Shown here piece after piece: positions 1 through 6,570 of a stretch of 8,530 nucleotides of DNA. The notes below the pieces were generated by a model, which did no database searches, had not been told where the DNA came from, and was given only the letters and a program-made list of their open reading frames with translations. The stretch covers positions 4,771 to 13,300 of the forward strand of contig MGUX01000068.1 of NCBI GenBank assembly GCA_001800185.1. Reading direction: 5' to 3'. A program made the position numbers and the translations under genes. Within the stretch, counting starts at the first letter, position 1, and each line of letters starts with the position of its first letter. This DNA comes from Elusimicrobia bacterium RIFCSPLOWO2_12_FULL_59_9. GTDB taxonomy: Bacteria; Elusimicrobiota; Elusimicrobia; O2-12-FULL-59-9.

Positions 1-1
1 C

Positions 2-541
2 GAGCTCGCCCGCATCGGGGACTTGATGGCCAAGGTCAATGAGGGCATCGGCGGCCCCTTAAAGGATTTCGTGGACCAGAACGCTGAGGCGCTGGGAACT
101 TCCAAGACGGAAGACAGCGCGGCGATCGCCAAAGGCGACTGGGACGATGCCACAAAGCTTCTTTGGCTGAGCGATGCCATCCGAAAAAACCGCGCCGGCC
201 TTCCGATGGAGGTCAAAACTTCGCAGGAATACGTCAATCGCACTCTTTCTTATTTTGCCAAGGACGGGAAATCAGGAATACTCATCAGCCTGCATGAGGC
301 CAAGGAAGAGATTCTTCCGGAATACATGGAGATAACGCTCGCCTCCAAAGGCGCCGACAAATACAAACTTGTTTTCAAATTTTCCTCTCCCGGCGGTCAA
401 CTAATATCCGTCAAGCGCGTCTACAACGACGGCCGGGCCCAAACCTTCACCGGCCGGGATATCCTTCCGAGCCTGAAACAAACCGCCGTCCAGTTGATAG
501 AAACCTCCGTCCTAGTCGTCAACCGCTCCATTAAGTCTTAA
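2..541 (+). CDS. Hypothetical protein, 3' part (5' end outside window)
   Basis: The reading frame is open from base 2 to the TAA at 539-541, and nothing marks a start. The possible TTG/ATG at 23-28 has no Shine-Dalgarno sequence before it and the frame continues upstream of it, so this is probably the C-terminal 179 residues of a longer gene. I do not recognise the family. The visible part is soluble, with no membrane segment and no cysteine. It begins with an amphipathic stretch (ELARIGDLMAKVNEGIGG), followed by a charged helical region and then a likely beta-rich part (YMEITLASK, YKLVFKFSS, QLISVKRVYNDGR), ending in a helix (LPSLKQTAVQLIETSVLVV). Its codons look somewhat less GC-biased than those of the transporter genes to the right. 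It converges on the RND transporter gene across a 72-bp gap. No function can be assigned. Confidence 0.7.
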   Translation, partial: ELARIGDLMAKVNEGIGGPLKDFVDQNAEALGTSKTEDSAAIAKGDWDDATKLLWLSDAIRKNRAGLPMEVKTSQEYVNRTLSYFAKDGKSGILISLHEAKEEILPEYMEITLASKGADKYKLVFKFSSPGGQLISVKRVYNDGRAQTFTGRDILPSLKQTAVQLIETSVLVVNRSIKS

Positions 542-584
542 CCTGAATTCTGCGATAAAGACGCGATTGCCGTCTCAACGCGAC

Positions 585-607
585 GCACGCCGAGACTCCC
601 GGCGTGC
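585..607. terminator. Hairpin between convergent genes, probable bidirectional terminator
   Basis: GCACGCCG (585-592) and CGGCGTGC (600-607) form a perfect 8-bp GC-rich stem with a 7-nt loop. It sits between the stop codon of the left-hand gene (541) and that of the RND transporter (614). This position is what a terminator serving both convergent transcripts would have. Neither strand has a clear U-tract after the stem, so intrinsic termination may be weak or Rho-assisted. Confidence 0.5.
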
Positions 608-613
608 TGGCGC

Positions 614-3124
614 TTAGCGCGCCATTGGCGCACGCTCCGGCCCGAAGGGTTTGGTCAGGATGATCAGCGTGGGCAGGAGGCACAGGGCCCCGAGCAGGGA
701 CATGACCATGGCCAAGGCGCTCAGCAGCCCGAAGAGGATGCTCGGGATAAAGTTCGACATGGCCAAAATGGAATATCCGGCGACCATGGTGCCGCAGGTA
801 TAATACATCGCGTTGCCGATGCTGTCGTGGCAGCGGTGCATGGCCTTGGCGTAGTCGGGGTCGAGCTCGATCTCGGTTCTAAACCGGTAGAGGTATTGGA
901 TGGTGCTGTCCACCGCCACGCCCATGCCGATGGAGACTACCGTGATCGTCATCACGTCCAGGGGGATGCCGGCCGCGCCCATGACCCCCAGCACGGAGAG
1001 GCAGGAGAGGGCGTTTGGAAACATCGCGATGACCGCGATCTTAAACGAGCGGAACAGCGCCAGGAACATGAGCGAGAGCGTCAGGAAAGTCCAGCCGATG
1101 GTCTCGACCTGGGAGGAATAGAGGCTCTGCAGCATGTTGTTGTAAAGGATCATGAGCCCCGTCAGGCGGAACTGATCCTCCCTCAAGCCGAGCTTCGATT
1201 GGAGGTCCGACTTGATCCTCTTGAGGAAGGCATCGCGCTTGATCGACGGCATGGAGTCTTTGATCCGGATCATGATCCGGGCCTGGTTGTTCTCTATCGA
1301 GGCGTAGGGCCGCACCAGAAAATCCTTGAATTCCTCCGGCATCTGATTGAAAAGAATCGCCGAGGTGAGGGAGTCCGGCGGCGTTCCCCGGTTGATGTCG
1401 CGGGTGATTTTCCAGAGCGTTGCCAAAGACAGCACCTTGCCCGTCTCGGGAAGTTCATCGAGGTAATCGTGGACCTTTTCCACCAGCTCCAGCTTGCTGG
1501 CGGTGAACCAATATTTCGCCGGGTCCTTTTCCTCCTCAAACTCTTCAAAGCCCTCGAAGTCCGCGTCCGCCGCCGGACCGGGCTGGGGAGCGCCCTCCGG
1601 AGACTCCGACCCGAAGTCGATGAGGACGTCCAAAGGGGTGGTCCCCCCCAGCTCCCGGTCGATGAAATTCATGCCTTTGTAAATCTCCGTGGTCTTCTTG
1701 AAGTAATTGATGAAGCTGTTTTCCACCTCGAGCTTGGATATGCCCGCGACCGTGGCCGAGGCGATCAAAAGGCTGGCGATTAAAATGGCCGCCACGCGGT
1801 TTTCCGCCAGCCGGGCGAAGGCGGAAGTGAGGGAACGGCCGAATTCCTTTTCCACAACCAGCGGAGGTTTCTTGAGAAGCATGAGAGCCGCCGGGAAGAA
1901 AAGAAAGACGATCGTCATGTTGACCACAAGCCCCATGCACATCATGAAGCCGAAATTCATCACCGGCAGGATGTCGCACACGACCAGCGAGGCGAAGCCG
2001 GCCACGGTGGTCAAAACGCAGTAGATGCAAGGAACGAACATGGACCGCACCGTCTCGCGCACCAACTGCCGGTGCTCCTCATCCGGTTTCAGGGCGCGCA
2101 GCTCCCGGTAGCGCACGATCAAATAGATCGAAATCTCCATGGCGAACACAAGCAGCAGCGAGATGAAGTTGGAGGAGACCACGGTCACCTCCCAGCCGAC
2201 CAGCCCCAACAAGCCCACCATGACCAGGACCGAAAAGACGCAGGAAAGCATGGGGAGCAGCACCCAGCGCTTGCTCCTGAAGATCACCCCCAAACTCAGG
2301 ACGAGGAAGCACAGCATGCCCAGGCCGAACACCTTGAGATCGTTGCGGATGAAATCGATGATATCGACGGAGACCATCGGCACCCCGCCCAGAAAAAGCC
2401 GGCATTCGGAACGGTATTTATCGAGGACCGCCCGGATGCTCGCGATGTCCTGTTGGCGCGCGGCGCGCTCCACGTCTTTGAGGCGCCGGTACTCCAGGGA
2501 AACGCGCTCCAGCTCCTGAATTTCCGCGCCGGCGAGGGCGCCCTGGGTCTCCTTCTCCAGAAGTTCGGTCCTGCGGACATAGACCGGCTCCAGGGTCTTG
2601 TCCGGGCGGAAGTTGACCTGGATCGCGGCCGAGCGCAGGTCCTCGCTGACGAGAAGATTTCTGTAAACAGGGCTGTTTTTAAATTCGGCGACGGCCAGGC
2701 GCTTGTTGATGCCTTTTGACTCCAGGGTCTTTATGTTTTTGCGGATTTTTTCCAATGGGACGGGCGGATTCTTCAAGAGCGGGACGTCCAGGATGGTGTA
2801 GACCGATTCGATCCGGGCGAGGGATCTCAAATCGCCGCGCAGGCGTTTTAAGCGGTCGAGGGACTCGCCGGAGAAAAGCTCCTCGGGAGGGCTGTAAGTG
2901 ACGACCACAAATTCTTTGGCGTGGTAGCGGTTGCCGACCCGGCGGGAATAGAGCAGGTCCTGATCGTGCTCGAGAACCAGGGAGTCTTCGGAGGCGTCCA
3001 AACGGAAATCTTTGGCCCAGACGAAAAAGAGAGCGAAGACGGCCAACAATACCGCGATGGTGACGCCCGGCCGCGCGAGGACGAGGCGGTCGTACAAGTC
3101 TATAAAGGATGTGCGTCGCGCCAT
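614..3124 (-). CDS. RND-superfamily (MMPL/HpnN-type) lipid exporter
   Basis: This is an 836-residue inner-membrane transporter with the duplicated RND plan. TM1 is at about 20-38, followed by a large periplasmic domain (about 40-262) and TM2-6 (about 264-283, 287-309, 313-337, 364-384, 396-416). The second half repeats this with TM7 at about 443-462, a periplasmic domain (about 465-670) and TM8-12 (about 674-692, 697-718, 722-745, 773-792, 797-822). The second-half signature SIGMGVAVDSTIQYLYRFR (731-749) carries the membrane Asp (D739) expected of proton-driven MMPL/HAE3 pumps. The equivalent first-half site reads FAMEISIYLIVRYRE, with Glu (E330) instead of Asp. A low-complexity Gly/Pro/Asp/Glu insert at about 506-537 contains FEGFEEF (523-529), also found in MlaA. 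The start ATG lies 4 nt after the mlaC stop and has only a weak Shine-Dalgarno, so translational coupling is likely. HpnN of hopanoid transport is the closest named analogue. The substrate is probably a lipid but is not shown by the sequence. Confidence 0.88.
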   Translation of the reverse strand: MARRTSFIDLYDRLVLARPGVTIAVLLAVFALFFVWAKDFRLDASEDSLVLEHDQDLLYSRRVGNRYHAKEFVVVTYSPPEELFSGESLDRLKRLRGDLRSLARIESVYTILDVPLLKNPPVPLEKIRKNIKTLESKGINKRLAVAEFKNSPVYRNLLVSEDLRSAAIQVNFRPDKTLEPVYVRRTELLEKETQGALAGAEIQELERVSLEYRRLKDVERAARQQDIASIRAVLDKYRSECRLFLGGVPMVSVDIIDFIRNDLKVFGLGMLCFLVLSLGVIFRSKRWVLLPMLSCVFSVLVMVGLLGLVGWEVTVVSSNFISLLLVFAMEISIYLIVRYRELRALKPDEEHRQLVRETVRSMFVPCIYCVLTTVAGFASLVVCDILPVMNFGFMMCMGLVVNMTIVFLFFPAALMLLKKPPLVVEKEFGRSLTSAFARLAENRVAAILIASLLIASATVAGISKLEVENSFINYFKKTTEIYKGMNFIDRELGGTTPLDVLIDFGSESPEGAPQPGPAADADFEGFEEFEEEKDPAKYWFTASKLELVEKVHDYLDELPETGKVLSLATLWKITRDINRGTPPDSLTSAILFNQMPEEFKDFLVRPYASIENNQARIMIRIKDSMPSIKRDAFLKRIKSDLQSKLGLREDQFRLTGLMILYNNMLQSLYSSQVETIGWTFLTLSLMFLALFRSFKIAVIAMFPNALSCLSVLGVMGAAGIPLDVMTITVVSIGMGVAVDSTIQYLYRFRTEIELDPDYAKAMHRCHDSIGNAMYYTCGTMVAGYSILAMSNFIPSILFGLLSALAMVMSLLGALCLLPTLIILTKPFGPERAPMAR

Positions 3125-3128
3125 GGGC

Positions 3129-3941
3129 TCACTCGGCCTGCGGCGAGCTTTTGGCGGGAGGAGGGTTTCTGACTTGGGGCTGCTCCTTCACGGAAGGGTC
3201 GCCGCCGGCTGGATCTGGCTCGTTGAGCGCGGCGTCTTTGGCCTCCGGGGAAACTCCCTCTGCCTCGACAGGCGCTTGCGCCGCCGGGGTGGCGCCCTCC
3301 GCGTCCGGGGAACCCGCCTTTTCTTCGGGACTTTTTTTACCTTTGGAGCTCTTCTTCGCGCTTTGGGCCTTTTCGCGCATTTTTTCGAGCAGCTCCTCGA
3401 AAGTGCCTTTTTGAAGGAATTCCTTATATTGCGCCCCATAAGACTTGACGATGCTCACGCCCTCTATCTCCAAATCGTAGATTTTCCACGACTCGCTGCT
3501 TCGATACAACTTATAAGCCAGCTTGAGCCGCTGGTCCTTGCCGATGACGTGGGTGAGCATGTAGAACTTGTCCTCTTTGGCGACGGGAGCCTCGAATTCG
3601 ACCTTGGCGTCTGAAAACTGGTCCATTTTCTCGAAGTAGGAGGCCTTCACCTGGTCCACGAAAAGATCGGTGAACTCCCGTCTCTGTTTTTCAGCTAGCC
3701 GTGGCCATTGTTTCGGGCCCAGAGCCAGTTTTGCCGCCAGGGGCAGGTCCACCAAGGGGTTGATGATATCAACCACCATTTCTTTCTTCGCGTCCAAGGG
3801 GACCTTCTCGTCCCTGAGCACGGCCAAAGCCCGGTCAACGACGCCTTGCACGAGGCCGAAGACGGTTTTGGCGTCGTCGGCGGCGGCCGAGGGCCCGCAC
3901 AGGAGAAGAACCGTCAATGCGGCGAGCGGCAGTTTTTTCAT
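3129..3941 (-). CDS. mlaC: MlaC/Ttg2D-family periplasmic phospholipid-binding protein with long C-terminal tail
   Basis: The protein has 270 residues. A Sec signal peptide (MKKLPLAALTVLLLCGPSAAA, cleavage near residue 21) is followed by an MlaC domain (about 24-192). The domain ends in the family's typical WKIYDLEIEGVSIVKSYGAQY (152-172) and a closing helix. Members carry lipid through the periplasm between an outer-membrane MlaA and an inner-membrane transporter. I chose the ATG at 3939-3941 over the TTG just before it because AGGAG (3948-3952 on the minus strand) lies 6 nt upstream. The gene starts 3 nt after the mlaA stop and ends 4 nt before the RND gene, so the three are one operon. HpnM, the partner of HpnN, belongs to the same family. 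Unusually, about 78 residues rich in Lys, Pro, Ala, Glu and Ser (193-270) follow the domain. They are predicted disordered, and the first part (SAKKSSKGKK) is strongly basic. Confidence 0.88.
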   Translation of the reverse strand: MKKLPLAALTVLLLCGPSAAADDAKTVFGLVQGVVDRALAVLRDEKVPLDAKKEMVVDIINPLVDLPLAAKLALGPKQWPRLAEKQRREFTDLFVDQVKASYFEKMDQFSDAKVEFEAPVAKEDKFYMLTHVIGKDQRLKLAYKLYRSSESWKIYDLEIEGVSIVKSYGAQYKEFLQKGTFEELLEKMREKAQSAKKSSKGKKSPEEKAGSPDAEGATPAAQAPVEAEGVSPEAKDAALNEPDPAGGDPSVKEQPQVRNPPPAKSSPQAE

Positions 3942-3944
3942 CAA

Positions 3945-4718
3945 TCACTCCTGAATTCTTTTTTGGCGATTCTGCTGATAAGCTTCCCTGAAGAAGGTGT
4001 AGGGGTCCAAAGCGTCTTTCTTGAAGCTTTCGTATTCCTCAAGATGCAGAGAAGAGCGGTTGAAAATGTCGCCGGTCCGGATTCCCACGCTGGTTTCCGT
4101 GGAAAGAAAATAGCTGATAGGGTTCATCAAGAAATCCGGGATGATGCCCAGGGAGTCGCGAAGGTTGGAGGGGCCCAGCAGGGGCAAAACGATGGGAAAG
4201 CCCTCCCCCACGCGGTAGGCGCCCAGAGTCTGGCCGAAGTCCTCATCCCCTCGGCGCCAGCCCAACAGCTTGTCCGCCGGATCGAAAAGCCCGCCGACTC
4301 CGGCCGTGGAATTGACCAGAAACCGGCCCAATTCGGTCCCCGCCTTCTTGAATTTGAGCTGAAACAAAGAGTTGCCGAAGCGCGCCGGGAAGGCGCAATT
4401 GTCGAAGGCGCGGGTGATCGCGACCCTCGCGGACTCCGGGACCGCCTTGGCGTAAACTTTGGCCGAGGGCTTCCACACCCACAGATAGGCCTTGTCGTTG
4501 AAATGGAACATGAACCGGTTGTATCCGCTCAACGGATCGAAGACCTTCTTCGCGGGCCCCTCCTCCTTCCCGTTGGCGAACTCTTCAAATCCCTCGAACT
4601 CGGCCGCCTCGCCTTGTTCCTGCGGCGGCGCGCCTTGCGCCCGAACGGCGGCCGGTGGAACGCCCAGCAAAAAGCAGATGAGAAGCGCCGCCGTTTTTGC
4701 GCGAAATCCTTTGTCCAT
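3945..4718 (-). CDS. mlaA: MlaA/VacJ-family outer-membrane lipid-asymmetry protein
   Basis: The protein has 257 residues from the ATG at 4716-4718. The frame stays open to about 4823, but that extension (MPFPAQAPSRAWGAG...) is not protein-like, whereas the chosen ATG begins a good signal peptide (MDKGFRAKTAALLICFLLGV, cleavage probably after AVRA, residue 27). The MlaA domain follows, with the family motifs DPLSGYNRFMFHFND (61-75), RFLVNSTAGVGGLFDPA (132-148) and DFGQTLGAYRVGEGFPIVLP (160-179). MlaA removes mislocalised phospholipid from the outer leaflet of the outer membrane and exchanges it with MlaC. Here no lipobox cysteine is visible, so the protein may not be a lipoprotein as in E. coli. 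The mature N-terminus is disordered and acidic, and contains FEGFEEF (41-47), also present in the RND partner. No Shine-Dalgarno precedes the start. It is the first gene of the tight mlaA-mlaC-RND operon. Confidence 0.88.
   Translation of the reverse strand: MDKGFRAKTAALLICFLLGVPPAAVRAQGAPPQEQGEAAEFEGFEEFANGKEEGPAKKVFDPLSGYNRFMFHFNDKAYLWVWKPSAKVYAKAVPESARVAITRAFDNCAFPARFGNSLFQLKFKKAGTELGRFLVNSTAGVGGLFDPADKLLGWRRGDEDFGQTLGAYRVGEGFPIVLPLLGPSNLRDSLGIIPDFLMNPISYFLSTETSVGIRTGDIFNRSSLHLEEYESFKKDALDPYTFFREAYQQNRQKRIQE
3948..3952 (-). promoter_or_regulatory. Ribosome-binding site of mlaC
   Basis: On the minus strand AGGAG lies 6 nt before the ATG at 3941, inside the last codons of mlaA. It decides the start: the TTG directly before the ATG would be spaced too closely. 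Confidence 0.75.
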
Positions 4719-4732
4719 ACCAATAAAGGGAC

Positions 4733-4738
4733 ATTTTA
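4733..4738 (-). promoter_or_regulatory. Possible -10 element of the mlaA operon
   Basis: On the minus strand an A/T-rich tract contains TAAAAT, about 14 nt upstream of the mlaA ATG. This is the only AT-rich stretch in the gap before the operon. I see no good -35 box at 16-18 nt. If it is the real -10, the 5' leader would be only about 8 nt, which would agree with the missing Shine-Dalgarno. Confidence 0.25.
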
Positions 4739-4754
4739 TTATTTTTTGGCCGCC

Positions 4755-4827
4755 GGGACATGGGTCCAAAGACCTACATCCCGCCCCCCAAGCCCTGGAA
4801 GGCGCTTGGGCCGGGAACGGCATCTCT
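4755..4827. repeat. Copy 1 of a shared intergenic word pair
   Basis: This stretch holds GGGACATGGGT (4755-4765) and ACGGCATCTCT (4817-4827). Both exact 11-bp words recur in the other gap flanking the CsgG-vWA gene (6513-6570), in the opposite order. The hairpin at 4787-4810 lies between them. It is possibly a remnant of a dispersed repeat or insertion-sequence end. Confidence 0.4.
4787..4810. repeat. Strong hairpin in the gap between the CsgG-vWA gene and mlaA
   Basis: CCCAAGC (4787-4793) pairs with GCTTGGG (4804-4810), and the stem continues inward with CCT/AGG past a single bulged C. It lies about 30 nt downstream of the CsgG-vWA stop codon and could slow or end that transcript. It has no U-tract on the minus strand, so a standard intrinsic terminator is not shown. 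It may instead be part of a REP-like repeat. Confidence 0.4.
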
Positions 4828-4840
4828 GGGATGACGGTTT

Positions 4841-6496
4841 TCAGGAGCCGCTTTTAAATTTTAGGTTTTTTTTGGAGGCCTGGGCGCGGATGGCCTTGAG
4901 CATGGCTTGGTCTAAAGTCGCTTTTCCGCCATGGCCGGCTTTCCTCTCCGCCTGGGCGATATGCCGCGCGCGGGCGTTGCTGAGCCGGTCGATGTTTTTT
5001 TGAACCTCCTTTCTTTCCTGCGCCTTTTTCCGGATATAGCTTGCGAGCTCAGCGGATTTCATGGATCGCAGATCTGCGGGTAAATCCTCTTTTTTTAAGT
5101 CCCCGACTTTAAGCCTTCCGCTTTCCTCTTCGCCGACCAAGTCCCACGAAGCGGCGGCGGCGTACTGCGCCTTGGCTTTAAAGACGGCCCTTTCGGCGGC
5201 GACGGCGCCGGCAGCCAGGCCGAAACTGGCCGCATTTTTGTCCTGGGCTTCCTGTCTTTGATACGCTTCCCGGCCCCGAGCACCATAAGGAATATAGGTC
5301 TTGTTGAGCTCGGCGCCCAGCCGTTGTATCTCCGCGTCCTGAGGCGCCTCGATGGCGGCGAAACGGATTCCTTGTTCGATGGCGAGATAATCGCCGCCGC
5401 CCGCGTCAGCCCCCGCTTTCCATTGGGTTGAAACGCCCTCCTGGCGGCTGCCGCAGAAAATCGTGTTCACCACGACTCCCTTGCCCACGGCGGAAGCGAC
5501 GGCTTCCCGGAAATCAACGGGGCCCTGGGTGAAGGGCTCGTTGCCGGCGATGAAAATGGCCTTATAGACGTCGGCATGCTTATCCCACTCAAGGCTGCCG
5601 GCGGCGTCTTTAATGACCGCTCCGGCAAATTCCTCTCCCCCGCGCGTGGTCAAGGCGAAGAGCTTCTCCGACACTTGGTCCAGGTCGGCGGTAAACGGAA
5701 GGACTTGCCGGATATAGCGCTCTCCCGCGCTCAAGTTGTCGTTGCCATACTCATACAGGGCGACTTGGATGACGGGACTGGCGCCGTCCCTCTCCGAGGA
5801 GGCAAGCTCGTTGACGATTTTCCAAATCTGGGTCTTGGCCTGGGAGATGAGGCCGTCCATGCTGTTGCTTGTGTCGAGCAGGACGGCCAACTGCACGAGG
5901 GGCTTTCCCAGGAAGGAATTTGCCGTTCCCTGGTCAGAGCCCAGGGACGATGGAAGCGCCGGCGGCGCCTGATGTGGCGCGGCGGCCTCCGGTTTGGCCC
6001 CGGGAGATTTGACGGGCGAGTCGGACCAGGTTCTGTCGATTTTCGCCCTGCCGGCCGAGAGGATTTTCCCGGTGTCGGCCTGTATCACCCGCGCGTTGAT
6101 CTCCGTTTTGCCCCTTCCTAAATCATTCAAGGTGCCCGTGACCAAGGCCCCTACCCCCAGAACTTTGCCCAGCTCTTTGGTAGTCTCGGAATCAATGACC
6201 CCCGTGCTTTCAAGCCTCATTTCCTCGAGCACCTTCCTTAATAGGCTCCTTTCGATGACCTCGACCTTCCCGCTTTCCACAAGAAAAGTCGTCAGACGCT
6301 CCTGGACGATGGAGGAACCGCTGCTCAAGCCCCCGCCGGGGTAGGGAAAATCCAGAACCGCCACCTTCTTATTTTCCTGGTCCCCAAGCCCCTTGCCCAG
6401 TTTCCCCGCCAGCTTTTCCAACGGCTCAGCCGCCGCCGCGCCGGAAAGCGCGACCAGCCATACTCCCGCCAAAAACATCCTGACGAATCCTTTCAT
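4841..6496 (-). CDS. Secreted CsgG/FlgO-like domain fused to a von Willebrand factor A domain
   Basis: The protein has 551 residues. The ATG at 6494-6496 is preferred over an in-frame ATG 18 nt upstream, because GGAGG (6503-6507 on the minus strand) lies 6 nt before it and the signal peptide then begins cleanly (MKGFVRMFLAGVWLVALSG, cleavage near AAAA). Residues about 44-155 resemble the CsgG/FlgO fold: VAVLDFPYPGGG, then VEVIERSLLRKVLEEMRLESTG and LGVGALVTGTLNDL. A Pro/Ala-rich linker (about 160-195) leads to a vWA domain (about 200-380) with an intact MIDAS motif DTSNS (208-212) and a later TTRGGEE that may supply the MIDAS threonine. The C-terminal 150 residues are helical and rich in Ala, Lys and Gln. 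The protein is periplasmic or surface-exposed and probably binds other proteins through a divalent metal ion. It is separated from mlaA by a 122-bp gap, so a link to the Mla genes is unproven. Confidence 0.8.
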   Translation of the reverse strand: MKGFVRMFLAGVWLVALSGAAAAEPLEKLAGKLGKGLGDQENKKVAVLDFPYPGGGLSSGSSIVQERLTTFLVESGKVEVIERSLLRKVLEEMRLESTGVIDSETTKELGKVLGVGALVTGTLNDLGRGKTEINARVIQADTGKILSAGRAKIDRTWSDSPVKSPGAKPEAAAPHQAPPALPSSLGSDQGTANSFLGKPLVQLAVLLDTSNSMDGLISQAKTQIWKIVNELASSERDGASPVIQVALYEYGNDNLSAGERYIRQVLPFTADLDQVSEKLFALTTRGGEEFAGAVIKDAAGSLEWDKHADVYKAIFIAGNEPFTQGPVDFREAVASAVGKGVVVNTIFCGSRQEGVSTQWKAGADAGGGDYLAIEQGIRFAAIEAPQDAEIQRLGAELNKTYIPYGARGREAYQRQEAQDKNAASFGLAAGAVAAERAVFKAKAQYAAAASWDLVGEEESGRLKVGDLKKEDLPADLRSMKSAELASYIRKKAQERKEVQKNIDRLSNARARHIAQAERKAGHGGKATLDQAMLKAIRAQASKKNLKFKSGS

Positions 6497-6502
6497 ATGG
6501 GA

Positions 6503-6507
6503 CCTCC
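6503..6507 (-). promoter_or_regulatory. Ribosome-binding site of the CsgG-vWA gene
   Basis: GGAGG on the minus strand, within a GGGGGAGG run, lies 6 nt before the ATG at 6496. It fixes that ATG, rather than the one 18 nt upstream, as the start. Confidence 0.75.
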
Positions 6508-6512
6508 CCCGC

Positions 6513-6570
6513 ACGGCATCTCTATCAATGAGACACCTATTGCGCCGAAAAGTTCCCGTGGGACATGGGT
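6513..6570. repeat. Copy 2 of a shared intergenic word pair
   Basis: ACGGCATCTCT (6513-6523) and GGGACATGGGT (6560-6570) repeat the words found at 4817-4827 and 4755-4765. The first word is part of an imperfect inverted repeat, GGCATCTC (6515-6522) against GAGACACC (6530-6537), with 6 of 8 positions paired. The second word overlaps the last base of the stop codon of the AAA ATPase gene. Confidence 0.4.

Noticed and set aside
827..1783. Long plus-strand open frame (318 residues) opposite the RND transporter
   Set aside because: It lies wholly antisense to a clearly coding gene. Its translation is rich in His, Arg, Gly and Glu with no family features, as expected from the complement of GC-biased codons.
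4719..4823. N-terminal extension of mlaA
   Set aside because: The frame is open, but the residues (Pro/Gly/Ala-rich, no hydrophobic segment) precede a normal signal peptide that starts at 4718. The stretch also overlaps the hairpin and shared repeat words.
3708..5003. Long plus-strand open frame (431 residues)
   Set aside because: It runs antisense across mlaC, mlaA and the end of the CsgG-vWA gene, including the intergenic gap. All three opposite-strand genes have recognisable domains, and this translation has none.
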